Assembly (NCBI RefSeq): GCF_005886805.2
Contig: NZ_CP045430.1
Location: forward strand, 310,001 to 374,000
Reading direction: 5' to 3'
DNA from: Pseudoalteromonas rubra
GTDB taxonomy: Bacteria; Pseudomonadota; Gammaproteobacteria; Enterobacterales; Alteromonadaceae
Length of the DNA: 64,000 bases
The position numbers and the translations under genes are program-made. Each line of letters opens with the position of its first letter. Within the stretch, counting starts at the first letter, position 1. Of this stretch, positions 8,920 through 16,805 are shown one piece after another. Under the pieces are notes generated by a model that was given only the letters and a program-made list of their open reading frames with translations, had not been told where the DNA came from and ran no database searches.

Positions 8920-9933
8920 ATGAACAACAATAAAAAGCCAGACAAAGTAACCATCTTCGATGTTGCCAGAGAAGCGCAAGTATCTAAATCGACCGTTTCC
9001 CTGGTCCTTACCCATTCCGACAAAGTCAGCGACAAGAGCCGGGAAAAGGTACTCGCTGCCATAGAAAAATTAGGCTACGTCTATAACCGTGATGCCGCAG
9101 CACTGCGTAGTAAGCGCTCCAACCTGGTCGCATTGGTGATCAACGACCTGACTAACCCTTATTCCGCACAGCTGGCGGTGGGTCTTGAAAAGCACATTTA
9201 TGCACTGGGTATGGTGCCTATGCTGGTGAATACCAGTGAAGATTTGACGCGTCAGCAACAGGTCGTCAATACGCTCAAAGAATACAATGTCAGCGCGTTT
9301 GTCATGGTGCCGGCACCGGGCACAACTATGGAGTGGGTCAATAAACTCGTCGATTCTGGTTTCCCTGTTATCAATATTATGCGGGAGATCCCTTACAGTA
9401 ACGCCCCCTGTATTCTGCCCGATAATCAAAAAGGCACACACCTGGCCACCATGCATTTACTCGAACAGGGGATTCAGCGCCTGGCCTTTGTCGGCGGTAC
9501 ACCCGAGATTTCGGATTACCATGAACGCTTAGCTGGCTTTCGCAGCGCACTCACACTACGCAAAGTCCCCGAACCCATGCCTGAAATTACCGCTCAGACC
9601 AACCGCCAGGGAGGTCGCGAAGCGTTTAATACTCTGTATTCGCAATCCCCGGATACTCAGGCCATCGTCTGTTTTAGTGACGTCATTGCTTATGGTGTAA
9701 TGGAAGCAATGCGAGAGCACGGGCTCACGCCAGGCAAAGATATCAAAGTAGTTGGTTTTGATGATTTGGCCGATTCCAGATTAATGAAACCCGCTTTGTC
9801 ATCCGTGCGAATTGATGCAGATGACATCGGTAAACGCACCTGCCAGGCACTGGCAGAAATTATGAATAAATCGCAACCTGCGGTACGGACCCTGGTGGAT
9901 GTATCGCTGCAACTCAGAGAATCTTCCATTTAA
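8920..9933 (+). CDS. LacI-family transcriptional regulator
   Basis: A 337-residue protein. The N-terminal helix-turn-helix and hinge read VTIFDVAREAQVSKSTVSLVL and YVYNRDAAALRSKRS, giving the usual LacI headpiece (residues about 9-65). The rest is a periplasmic-binding-protein-like effector domain with NDLTNPYSAQLAVGLE, FVGGTPEISDYHERLAGF, IVCFSDVIAYGVMEA and VGFDDLADSRLMKPALSSV. Its sequence is loosely MalI-like, but the effector cannot be named. The stop codon is directly followed by the ATG of a glycosyltransferase gene, so the two are probably cotranscribed. A candidate operator lies at 8890-8901. Confidence 0.9.
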   Translation: MNNNKKPDKVTIFDVAREAQVSKSTVSLVLTHSDKVSDKSREKVLAAIEKLGYVYNRDAAALRSKRSNLVALVINDLTNPYSAQLAVGLEKHIYALGMVPMLVNTSEDLTRQQQVVNTLKEYNVSAFVMVPAPGTTMEWVNKLVDSGFPVINIMREIPYSNAPCILPDNQKGTHLATMHLLEQGIQRLAFVGGTPEISDYHERLAGFRSALTLRKVPEPMPEITAQTNRQGGREAFNTLYSQSPDTQAIVCFSDVIAYGVMEAMREHGLTPGKDIKVVGFDDLADSRLMKPALSSVRIDADDIGKRTCQALAEIMNKSQPAVRTLVDVSLQLRESSI

Positions 9934-11169
9934 ATGACACAAGTTTTAGTAATAGGTTATGTCTGGCCGGAGCCGAACTCGTCGGCCGCCGGCAGTCATA
10001 TGATGTCCTTACTGCGCTTTTTCCGCGCGCAAAACTGGCAAGTTGAATTTGCCAGCCCGGCCCAGCAAACAGAGCATATGGCGGATTTAAGTCAGGAACA
10101 GATCACCTGTACCCCCATCGCTCTCAATTGCAGTAGTTTTGACGACTATATCGCGCAACTTAAGCCTGATATCGTGATGTTTGACCGTTTTATGATGGAA
10201 GAACAGTTTGGCTGGCGGGTCGATAAATTTGCACCCGATGCGCTTAAAATCCTCGACACCGAGGACCTGCAATGTCTTCGCAACGCACGCCATGCGGCAC
10301 ATCGCACTCAGCAAGATTTCACCCTGAATAGCCTGCTCGACAGCGAGCTGGCTAAACGGGAGATCGCCGCAATTTTGCGTTGCGATTTATCGCTGATCAT
10401 TTCTGATTTTGAACACCAGTTGCTCACTACTCAGTTTGGCGTATCCGCCGACCTATTACATCACTTACCATTTATGGTTGACCTGAGTGCACTTGATAAC
10501 ACAGTGCCAGACTTTCAAACCCGCAAGCACTTTATGACCATAGGTAATTTTCGCCACGCCCCAAACTGGGATGCGGTACTTTACCTGCAGCAAATTTGGC
10601 CGATGATCCGCAAACAACTGCCAGATGCAGAGCTACACATTTATGGCTCCTACCCGCCACCCAAGGCAACTGCATTACACAATCCTAAAACCGGCTTTTT
10701 GATCAAAGGGTGGGCAAAAGATGCACTGAGTGTAATGGCACAAAGTAAAGTATGCCTTGCTCCACTGCGCTTTGGGGCCGGAATCAAAGGTAAATTGCTC
10801 GAAGCAATGATCACACAAACACCTTGCGTGACCACAGAGATTGGCGCAGAGGGCATGCATGGCGACCTACCCTGGCACGGTGCCATAAGCAACTGCCCAC
10901 AAACCTTTGCTGCCGAGGCGGTGGCCTTATACCAGGATGAAGCACGCTATCAGCAGGCGCAACAAAACGGGCTGGCCCTGCTACAGGCGCGTTATGATAA
11001 GCGACCTTTAGAGTCTCAATTAAAACAAAAGATTAGCAATCTACTGACCAATTTGGGCCCACACAGGCGGGCAAACTTCACCGGCAGTATGCTGCGGCAC
11101 CACACACTTCGTAGTACCCAATATATGTCCCAATGGATTGAAGCAAAAAATGCAAATAAAATGCGTTGA
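9934..11169 (+). CDS. GT4-like (GT-B fold) glycosyltransferase
   Basis: A 411-residue protein that starts immediately after the LacI stop codon. The C-terminal half has the GT-B nucleotide-sugar-binding pattern: FMTIGNFRHAPNWDAVLYL, ADAELHIYGS-like PDAELHIYGSYPP, GFLIKGWAKDAL and LAPLRFGAGIKGKLLEAM, ending in a TPCVTTEIGAEG segment, as in glycosyltransferase group 1. There is no signal peptide or membrane segment, so it acts on the cytoplasmic side. Donor and acceptor are unknown. Being coupled to a LacI regulator and not placed in a polysaccharide cluster is slightly unusual. Confidence 0.85.
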   Translation: MTQVLVIGYVWPEPNSSAAGSHMMSLLRFFRAQNWQVEFASPAQQTEHMADLSQEQITCTPIALNCSSFDDYIAQLKPDIVMFDRFMMEEQFGWRVDKFAPDALKILDTEDLQCLRNARHAAHRTQQDFTLNSLLDSELAKREIAAILRCDLSLIISDFEHQLLTTQFGVSADLLHHLPFMVDLSALDNTVPDFQTRKHFMTIGNFRHAPNWDAVLYLQQIWPMIRKQLPDAELHIYGSYPPPKATALHNPKTGFLIKGWAKDALSVMAQSKVCLAPLRFGAGIKGKLLEAMITQTPCVTTEIGAEGMHGDLPWHGAISNCPQTFAAEAVALYQDEARYQQAQQNGLALLQARYDKRPLESQLKQKISNLLTNLGPHRRANFTGSMLRHHTLRSTQYMSQWIEAKNANKMR

Positions 11170-11228
11170 ATTTACGTGAGAAGTGGTTAGAATTCGCGGC
11201 AACTTAGGTTATTGCCTAAACTGGGTAG

Positions 11229-11254
11229 GGAAGCGAAACAAGCTGTTAGCTTCC
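11229..11254 (+). terminator. Hairpin between the glycosyltransferase and ThrE-like genes
   Basis: GGAAGC pairs with GCTTCC across a 14-base loop about 60 bases after the glycosyltransferase stop. There is no real T-run, so this is only a weak terminator candidate. Confidence 0.3.
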
Positions 11255-11304
11255 TTACTCACTAAGTCGCTGTCGATTTTTACTTATAATTAGGTTACAC
11301 GCCG

Positions 11305-12531
11305 TTGAACTCAGCCACCTTTACACAAAAGCGTAAGTTTATTGTTAAATTAGGCAAAATGCTTCATCAATACGGAACCCCGGCTTATCGCCTGGAAGCC
11401 CACCTGATGGAAGTTGCCACCCACCTGGGGCTTAAGTCGTCCTTTGTTATGTCTCCAACGTCCGTCACTTTTGTGATCTGGACTGAAGGACATGAGGATG
11501 AGTACACCCATGTCGCCCGCGTAGAGCCCGGTGACCACAACCTTGGTTCGCTGGCCGACACAGATGATGTCGTAAACCGAATGCTGGCAGGCGAACTCAG
11601 TGTCGAGCAAGCCGATCAGAATCTGGATGCCATAACTCAGGCAAAAGATCCCTATGGACGGCTACTTACGGGGATCGCGTTTGCAGTGTCAGGAGGTGCC
11701 TTTGCAATGCTAATGGGCACCAGCTGGAATGATGTGCTTTGGTCTGCGGTGTTGTCGATTCTGGTTTTTATCTTCGTCCTCTGGTCAACTCGCTCAAAAC
11801 GCGTTACGCACATGCTAGAGCCCGTGGTGGCAATCGCTTCTGCGCTGGCTGCCTGTGCGATTTCGTCGTATCTGGATCCTATGGTTAATATCCGACTGGT
11901 CGTACTTTCGGCGATAATCGTATTTATACCTGGTCTGGCACTGGCACTTGGCTTTGCAGAACTGTCCGCACGCCACTTAGTATCGGGGACAGCTCGGGTC
12001 ATGGACGCCATTATGTTGCTGTTTAAACTGTACTTTGGTGCGTTTTTAGGCATCAGTATTGGCTTCTTCCTATTTGGACAAAGCGATTATGTGCAGCCCG
12101 ATCCGCTCCCGAAATGGACAGCCTGGATGGCAATATTGCTATTGTGTAGCAGCCTGATTGTGATTTTTCGCACTAAGCTGAAACACGCCAGCTGGTCAAT
12201 TGCGTCAGGTTTTATTGCCTATGCAGCCAGCATAGGCTCCGCCATCTACCTCGACTATTCACTGGGGACTTTTGTCGGCGCATTTGCCGTAGGCGTGTTC
12301 AGTAATGTGTTTAATCGCACCGTCAACGCGCCCGCCTCGATTGTCGCGATGCAGGGACTGATAGTGTTGGTACCCGGATCAAAAACCTATATTGGTTTAA
12401 ACTCGCTAATTGAAGGACAGAGCTTTGTCGCAGCCGACCACATCGGCCAGCAGACCTTTTTGATCTTCATGTCTTTGATTGCCGGCCTTATCTTTGCCAA
12501 CGTGGCACTGCCACCGAAGAAAAGCCTGTAA
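11305..12531 (+). CDS. ThrE-family threonine/serine exporter (ThrE and ThrE_2 halves)
   Basis: A 408-residue protein. Residues about 8-125 form the soluble ThrE start: KLGKMLHQYGTPAYRLEAHL followed by a GLKSSFVMSPTSVTFVIW strand pair. About ten hydrophobic helices follow, covering both the ThrE (DUF1212) and ThrE_2 halves in one chain, as in Corynebacterium ThrE. The family exports threonine and serine by proton exchange; substrate here is inferred. An in-frame stop lies just upstream, so TTG 11305 is the first usable start. The ATG at codon 19 would cut into the conserved region. No strong ribosome site is visible. With rhtA, this gives two unrelated threonine-export-type genes in the window. 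Confidence 0.85.
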   Translation: MNSATFTQKRKFIVKLGKMLHQYGTPAYRLEAHLMEVATHLGLKSSFVMSPTSVTFVIWTEGHEDEYTHVARVEPGDHNLGSLADTDDVVNRMLAGELSVEQADQNLDAITQAKDPYGRLLTGIAFAVSGGAFAMLMGTSWNDVLWSAVLSILVFIFVLWSTRSKRVTHMLEPVVAIASALAACAISSYLDPMVNIRLVVLSAIIVFIPGLALALGFAELSARHLVSGTARVMDAIMLLFKLYFGAFLGISIGFFLFGQSDYVQPDPLPKWTAWMAILLLCSSLIVIFRTKLKHASWSIASGFIAYAASIGSAIYLDYSLGTFVGAFAVGVFSNVFNRTVNAPASIVAMQGLIVLVPGSKTYIGLNSLIEGQSFVAADHIGQQTFLIFMSLIAGLIFANVALPPKKSL

Positions 12532-12537
12532 ATCGTG

Positions 12538-12572
12538 TTTGGCAACACCTAAGCAGACGGGGTGTTGCCAAA
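12538..12572 (+). terminator. Strong hairpin after the ThrE-like gene
   Basis: TTTGGCAACACC pairs perfectly with GGTGTTGCCAAA (12-bp stem) six bases after the stop codon. The T-tail is short (TGGTTTCTTTG), but stem strength and position make a terminator likely. Confidence 0.65.
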
Positions 12573-12676
12573 TGGTTTCTTTGCCTGTGGATGCGGCCGC
12601 CCACTCAATCTCCCCTTTGCTTCAAACGTATTTTGGGTGACAATCAAAGTCACACTCTGGTGCAAAGGAGCTCACC

Positions 12677-13309
12677 ATGAACGACAACACAGAACAAAAA
12701 CTGGCAGCCTATCGGCTGGTGCTCGATTACATCAAAGTCTTTTTGTGGCCTGCTATCTTGATCCTCGCCTTTGCTGTCTATGGCGATAAGTTATTCAAAA
12801 TAATAGAGCAACGAGAGATAGATGCGTTTGGATTAAAGCTGGGTAAACAAATTGAAGATATCAGCAGCAACTACGAGGCACAGATAGCACAGCTCAAAAA
12901 AGACATTCAGGCCAGCCAGGAGCCAGCAACATTACTCAAAAAAGTAGATGGCATTCAGGTTAACCTAGCCAAGCAACTGTCTAACGTAAAACAGAGCGTA
13001 TTACTGACAAAGACGCAGTCTGTACCGAACAGAAAAGCACAGGTCGACCAATATGAACGGGCTGGATTTAACGCTATCCTGGCACGAGATATTTCCGAGG
13101 CACTCTCTCAATTTAGCGCAGCGCAGGCCATTTGGCCCGATTATCATAATGTGTCAGAAGTAAAGCGCTTACTCAGCAAACAGAAAAATCAATTACATGA
13201 TAGCCAAAGCACCGCCTGGCAAGCTGTGTTTGATACGATCTTGATGCAGTACTCTTGGGGAATGCCGGATGATATCAGAGCGCAATTCAGGCAAGTCGCA
13301 ACAAAATAG
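12677..13309 (+). CDS. Membrane-anchored coiled-coil protein of unknown function
   Basis: A 210-residue protein not recognised as a known family. An N-terminal membrane helix (about residues 20-40, VFLWPAILILAFAVYG) is followed by a charged coiled coil (about 45-110) and a C-terminal helical part with AGFNAILARDISEALSQFSAAQAIWPDYH, which resembles a single tetratricopeptide-like unit. A clear AAAGGAG ribosome site precedes ATG 12677. The topology suggests a short cytoplasmic N-terminus with the rest in the periplasm, or the reverse; the sequence does not decide. A MITE remnant lies right after it. Confidence 0.65.
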   Translation: MNDNTEQKLAAYRLVLDYIKVFLWPAILILAFAVYGDKLFKIIEQREIDAFGLKLGKQIEDISSNYEAQIAQLKKDIQASQEPATLLKKVDGIQVNLAKQLSNVKQSVLLTKTQSVPNRKAQVDQYERAGFNAILARDISEALSQFSAAQAIWPDYHNVSEVKRLLSKQKNQLHDSQSTAWQAVFDTILMQYSWGMPDDIRAQFRQVATK

Positions 13310-13311
13310 TC

Positions 13312-13403
13312 ATTCCAACTTGCTTAATTAAGGGCTCTATTTTGAGGCCAGAAAGCGCCATGCTTGCTCCTTCCAATTGAACAGGTATTAAGCGAAGTTG
13401 GTA
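13312..13403 (-). repeat. MITE-like dispersed repeat, copy B (internally deleted)
   Basis: It begins ATTCCAACTTGCTTAATTAA and ends AAGCGAAGTTGGTAT, matching the terminal inverted repeats of the 162-bp element with base changes. The inner part keeps CTCTATTTTGAGGC but lacks most of the core. Orientation is opposite to copies A and D. It lies between the coiled-coil gene and the ICMT-like gene. Confidence 0.65.
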
Positions 13404-13408
13404 TCACG

Positions 13409-13885
13409 CTAGAGCCAGCGCCGGGTTGTGGCCAGAAAGTCTCTGTATGCTTGTCCATAACTATTAAGTAAGAAGCGCTCTTCTGGTTTGATTTGAAAAC
13501 GAGTTATATAACCAATGAAACTCAGTGCTGCAAGCGTCCCCACTGGCGCAGCGAGATACCAGTTAAATGCCAATAGTAAGCACAGGAAGCCCACATACAT
13601 GGGGTTTCTGGTAATGCGATATATGCCGCTGGTCACCAGGGTAGAGGCTTTACTTATATGTACCGGATCAACGCTGGTTTTGTGGCGGCGAAATGCAATC
13701 ACGCCAGCCAGTGCGACTCCCACGCCAACAAAACTCAGTAGAAAAGCACCACACAGCCTTATCGTCTCACTCAACTCCACAACACCGAATAGCTGTACCA
13801 GCCCCCAACTAAGGATCAAATGCAACAAGAGTACGACTAAAGGCGGGATCCGGGTATCTAACGGGTGAATCCTGATATCTGACAT
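13409..13885 (-). CDS. Isoprenylcysteine carboxyl methyltransferase (ICMT/PEMT)-like membrane protein
   Basis: A 158-residue protein with four hydrophobic segments. The C-terminal half has the ICMT/PEMT signature: LVTSGIYRITRNPMYVGFL, then a KPEERFLLNSYGQAYRDFL region with the conserved E-E and Y-x2-Y pattern that binds S-adenosylmethionine. Bacterial members methylate lipids or unknown substrates at the inner membrane; the substrate here is unknown. It starts at ATG 13885 and ends close to MITE copy B. Confidence 0.82.
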   Translation of the reverse strand: MSDIRIHPLDTRIPPLVVLLLHLILSWGLVQLFGVVELSETIRLCGAFLLSFVGVGVALAGVIAFRRHKTSVDPVHISKASTLVTSGIYRITRNPMYVGFLCLLLAFNWYLAAPVGTLAALSFIGYITRFQIKPEERFLLNSYGQAYRDFLATTRRWL

Positions 13886-14071
13886 ACTGGTCTTGTACTC
13901 CCCTTATCAGCAAAATGTGTCACTTGATTGATATACCGCAATTATTTATCCCATAAAGCAGACAGTTAATCGCAAACACTGGTTTTCAGTCGGCGCTAAA
14001 GTAAAATATTACTCACTAGCACTACACTTCGCGGTCTAGTTTATAAGAAAGCGTAATCCCAGAGAACATTT

Positions 14072-16135
14072 ATGAAACTAATTAAAACCTCGCTCGCGCT
14101 TGCCATTGGTCTTGCCAGTGCCAGCACCTTTGCCTCATCGGCAAATGACACTATCACAGTTGAAGATATTCCTACAATTCAACGCGTTATCCAAACAGCC
14201 GTTAGCCCTGATGGAGAGTCTGTTGCATTTCGTCGCTCAGTCCCTCGTGAACTGTATGTAGACAGCAACGGTAAAAACTACAGCGAGCTGTATGTTGTTG
14301 ATGACGAAGGTAATGAAGTACCTTTCATCACAGGTAAAATCAACGTAGGTAAAATTGAATGGTCAGCAGATGGCAAATTCATTTACTTTACGGCCAAGAA
14401 AAAGGCAGACAAATTTACCTCTCTGTACCGCATTGCGGTAGATGGTGGTGAAGCACAAAAAGTGCTGTCTCTGAAAGGCACCTCTATCAGCAAGTATCGC
14501 CTGAGCCCCAACGGTAAGCAGGTCGCTATTCTGGCTATGCCTGCCAAAGATGCAAGCGAAAAAGAGCTTAAAAAGCTTGGTTTTATGGCTGAAGTGTATG
14601 AGCTTGGCCTGAAAAACAAGCAGCTACATTTGGTCGACCTGGCACAGACAAACAAACCTCTGACTCCTGCCGTGGTCCCTGTTGAAGGTTACGTGAGTGA
14701 CATCAACTGGTCTGATGATGCCAGTAAATTATTGGTGAAAACACAGCCGACTGCATTGATCGACGACCAATACATGAAGTCTCAGTGGCACGTAATGGAC
14801 GTAGCGACGCAGAAGATCACCACTTCGTTCAAAACCGAAGGTAAACTGGGTGAAGCTGAATTCTCACATGACGGTAAGTACATTGCCATTTTAGGCGCGG
14901 AAGACAAGCACGATCCAGCCAAAGGCCGCCTGTTCCTGGCCAATGCGAAAACCGGCAAAGTAGAAGAATGGATCCCGAACTTTATGGGCCATTTCAAAGA
15001 TTTTGAATGGTCAAACCGCAAAAATGTTCTGAACTTTATTGCCGATGTCGGCGCAGAAACCTTCATTGCGCAAGTGAAAGTTGGATCAAGCAAGTACAAA
15101 AAGCTGGTTAAAGAAGGCAAGTTTATCGCTCAAAGCCTGTCAGTATCAGACTCAGACAAAACCATCGGCGTACGTGCAGAAAGCCCGAAACACCCAAGTG
15201 AAGTGTTTATGGTTCGCTCTAAAAAGCCAACCCGTTTAACCAACTCAAACCCCTGGTTAGACAAAAAGCGTCTGGCAAAGCAAGAAGCAATTAACTTTAA
15301 AGCCCGCGACGGTGTGGAAATTGGCGGTGTACTTATCTACCCACTGGATTACCAGGAAGGCAAACGTTACCCTCTAATCATGGCGGTGCACGGTGGTCCG
15401 GAAAGCCATGACAGAAACGGCTGGCTGACCAGCTATTCAGATCCGGGTCAAATGGGTGCAGCACGCGGCTACGCGGTCTTCTACCCTAACTACCGCGGCT
15501 CAACAGGTAAAGGCGTTGACTACTCTAAACTGGGTCAGGGCGACTATGCTGGTAAAGAGTTTGACGATCTGGTCGACATGAAAGATCACCTTGTTGAGAT
15601 GGGCTTGGTCGACAGCAAGCGTGTTGGCATCACAGGTGGTTCTTACGGTGGTTACGCTTCAGCCTGGGGCGCAACTAAACTCACCGAGCACTTTGCCGCC
15701 AGTGTGATGTTTGTGGGTGTAACCAACCAGCTGTCTAAGTTTGGTACGACCGACATCTCAAACGAAATGTTCCTGGTACATGCCCGCTCATACCCGTGGC
15801 AGAAATGGCAGTGGTACCTGGAGCGCAGTCCGATTTACTGGGCTGGCCAGTCGAAAACACCACTGTTGATCATGCATGGTAAAGACGACCCGCGCGTTCA
15901 CCCGGCTCAGTCTATGGAGCTATACCGTTACATGAAGGTACAAGACAAAGACGTACGTCTGGTTTACTACCCGGGCGAAGGCCATGGTAACCGCAAAGTC
16001 GCCGCTCAGTATGACTACAGCCTGCGCTTAATGCGCTGGATGGACAACTACCTGATCCACGGCAACAAAGACATGCCGACGTATGAGATTGACCACGCCG
16101 CTAAATTAAAAGCAGTGAAAGAGCAAAACAAGTAA
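14072..16135 (+). CDS. Secreted S9 family (prolyl-oligopeptidase/acylaminoacyl-type) serine peptidase
   Basis: A 687-residue protein with a signal peptide (cleavage near TFASS, about residue 22). The N-terminal beta-propeller spans roughly 40-390, and the alpha/beta-hydrolase domain about 410-670. The catalytic set is complete: Ser524 in GITGGSYGGYAS, Asp606 in MHGKDDPRVHPAQS and His638 in PGEGHGN. Upstream motifs VHGGPESHDRNGW and FYPNYRGSTGKG (oxyanion region) are standard. It should cleave short peptides in the periplasm or outside the cell. Its 3' end is closed by a good terminator at 16164-16193. It contrasts with the serine-less relative at 6142. Confidence 0.92.
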   Translation: MKLIKTSLALAIGLASASTFASSANDTITVEDIPTIQRVIQTAVSPDGESVAFRRSVPRELYVDSNGKNYSELYVVDDEGNEVPFITGKINVGKIEWSADGKFIYFTAKKKADKFTSLYRIAVDGGEAQKVLSLKGTSISKYRLSPNGKQVAILAMPAKDASEKELKKLGFMAEVYELGLKNKQLHLVDLAQTNKPLTPAVVPVEGYVSDINWSDDASKLLVKTQPTALIDDQYMKSQWHVMDVATQKITTSFKTEGKLGEAEFSHDGKYIAILGAEDKHDPAKGRLFLANAKTGKVEEWIPNFMGHFKDFEWSNRKNVLNFIADVGAETFIAQVKVGSSKYKKLVKEGKFIAQSLSVSDSDKTIGVRAESPKHPSEVFMVRSKKPTRLTNSNPWLDKKRLAKQEAINFKARDGVEIGGVLIYPLDYQEGKRYPLIMAVHGGPESHDRNGWLTSYSDPGQMGAARGYAVFYPNYRGSTGKGVDYSKLGQGDYAGKEFDDLVDMKDHLVEMGLVDSKRVGITGGSYGGYASAWGATKLTEHFAASVMFVGVTNQLSKFGTTDISNEMFLVHARSYPWQKWQWYLERSPIYWAGQSKTPLLIMHGKDDPRVHPAQSMELYRYMKVQDKDVRLVYYPGEGHGNRKVAAQYDYSLRLMRWMDNYLIHGNKDMPTYEIDHAAKLKAVKEQNK

Positions 16136-16163
16136 CCGTCCGTTTTTGCAATTTAAAAAGACA

Positions 16164-16193
16164 AAAGGCTTGCCAGATTGGCAAGCCTTTTTT
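16164..16193 (+). terminator. Rho-independent terminator of the S9 peptidase gene
   Basis: GGCTTGCC and GGCAAGCC form a stem with a 5-base AGATT loop, extended by A-T pairs and followed by a run of T. It sits about 30 bases after the stop codon. Confidence 0.88.
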
Positions 16194-16206
16194 GTTTATG
16201 GTGATA

Positions 16207-16425
16207 GTGTTCAATTTTCTGTGTCATTTCGATAAGTTAAGATACAAAAAGAGAAATGGCCCATGACTACACAAAAATTTGATTTAGATTCTGTATTGAA
16301 AGCGCTCCAGGACGGCAAAAACCTCACTGGTAAAGATGGCGCGCTCACCCCGTTGATAAAACAGCTCACTGAAGCCGTGAGCTGTGAGCTGTGAGCTCAG
16401 TAGGCTGACACAGAATTATGAACAC
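16207..16425 (+). mobile_element. IS256-family insertion sequence remnant with both terminal inverted repeats
   Basis: The left end GTGTTCAATTTTCTGTGTCA and the right end (TGACACAGAATTATGAACAC) are inverted repeats matching at about 17 of 20 positions. Between them only about 180 bases remain, including the first 43 codons of an IS256-type transposase. The element is therefore an internally deleted relic that kept both ends and might be mobilised in trans. It marks the downstream border of the RHS island. Confidence 0.75.
16263..16394 (+). pseudogene. N-terminal fragment of an IS256-family (Mutator-type) transposase
   Basis: Forty-three codons starting at ATG 16263 and ending at TGA 16392. 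The segment LTGKDGALTPLIKQLTEA is the conserved N-terminus of a large group of IS256 transposases of about 400 residues. After TEAVSCEL the reading frame stops inside a short GAGCTGTGAGCT repeat, so more than 85% of the gene is gone. It cannot encode an active transposase. Confidence 0.78.
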
Positions 16426-16501
16426 CCTCTTTTTTTGCCTAAAAAACAGGCAGGTTATTAGCCTTTCTAACAAACATCCGTTTTATTAATGATTTGTGGG
16501 C

Positions 16502-16525
16502 AAAAAAAGCCCCGTTTGGGGCTTT
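16502..16525 (-). terminator. Rho-independent terminator after the orphan immunity gene
   Basis: AAAGCCCC and GGGGCTTT form an 8-bp stem with a GTTT loop. On the reverse strand it is followed by a run of T (the A-run at 16502-16508). It lies just downstream of the stop of the small gene 16533-16805 and would end the orphan RHS transcript. Confidence 0.85.
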
Positions 16526-16532
16526 GGCTTAG

Positions 16533-16805
16533 TTAACTATTCCACTTTCTATTAAACTCTTCTTCTATTTCTTCGATAGTATGTATATATTCACCGGGTT
16601 CCTCCATAGTATCTATTCCGAATAGATATTGCACTCCTTCCCAAAGCTTAGACTCATCCGAAGAAGGTATAAACTCCAATGAGTCATTATCAAATGCCTG
16701 CATCATTTTGTACGCCCATCTATCAGCATCTTCTCTTGAGAGCTCACCAGCTATTAAGTTGTTAAAGATTTGTTTTAACTCAGTATTAGATAATTGAACT
16801 ACCAT
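16533..16805 (-). CDS. Candidate immunity protein for the orphan RHS toxin tip
   Basis: A 90-residue acidic protein, not matched to a named family by eye. It opens MVVQLSNTELKQIFNNL and has SREDADRWAYKMMQAF and a Glu-rich end (EEIEEEF). Its ATG lies inside the end of the toxin frame (7-base overlap), the usual translational coupling for a toxin-immunity pair. Small size, acidity and position immediately after an RHS C-terminal tip support the immunity role, which is inference from established RHS/CDI gene order. Terminator at 16502-16525. Confidence 0.7.
   Translation of the reverse strand: MVVQLSNTELKQIFNNLIAGELSREDADRWAYKMMQAFDNDSLEFIPSSDESKLWEGVQYLFGIDTMEEPGEYIHTIEEIEEEFNRKWNS

Noticed and set aside
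12562-12789. Open frame overlapping the start of the coiled-coil gene
   Set aside because: It is an out-of-frame shadow; the strong AAAGGAG site and protein character belong to the frame starting at 12677.
16568-16625. Repeat-like bases near the orphan immunity gene as a regulatory site
   Set aside because: They are coding repeats of Glu codons in the immunity candidate.
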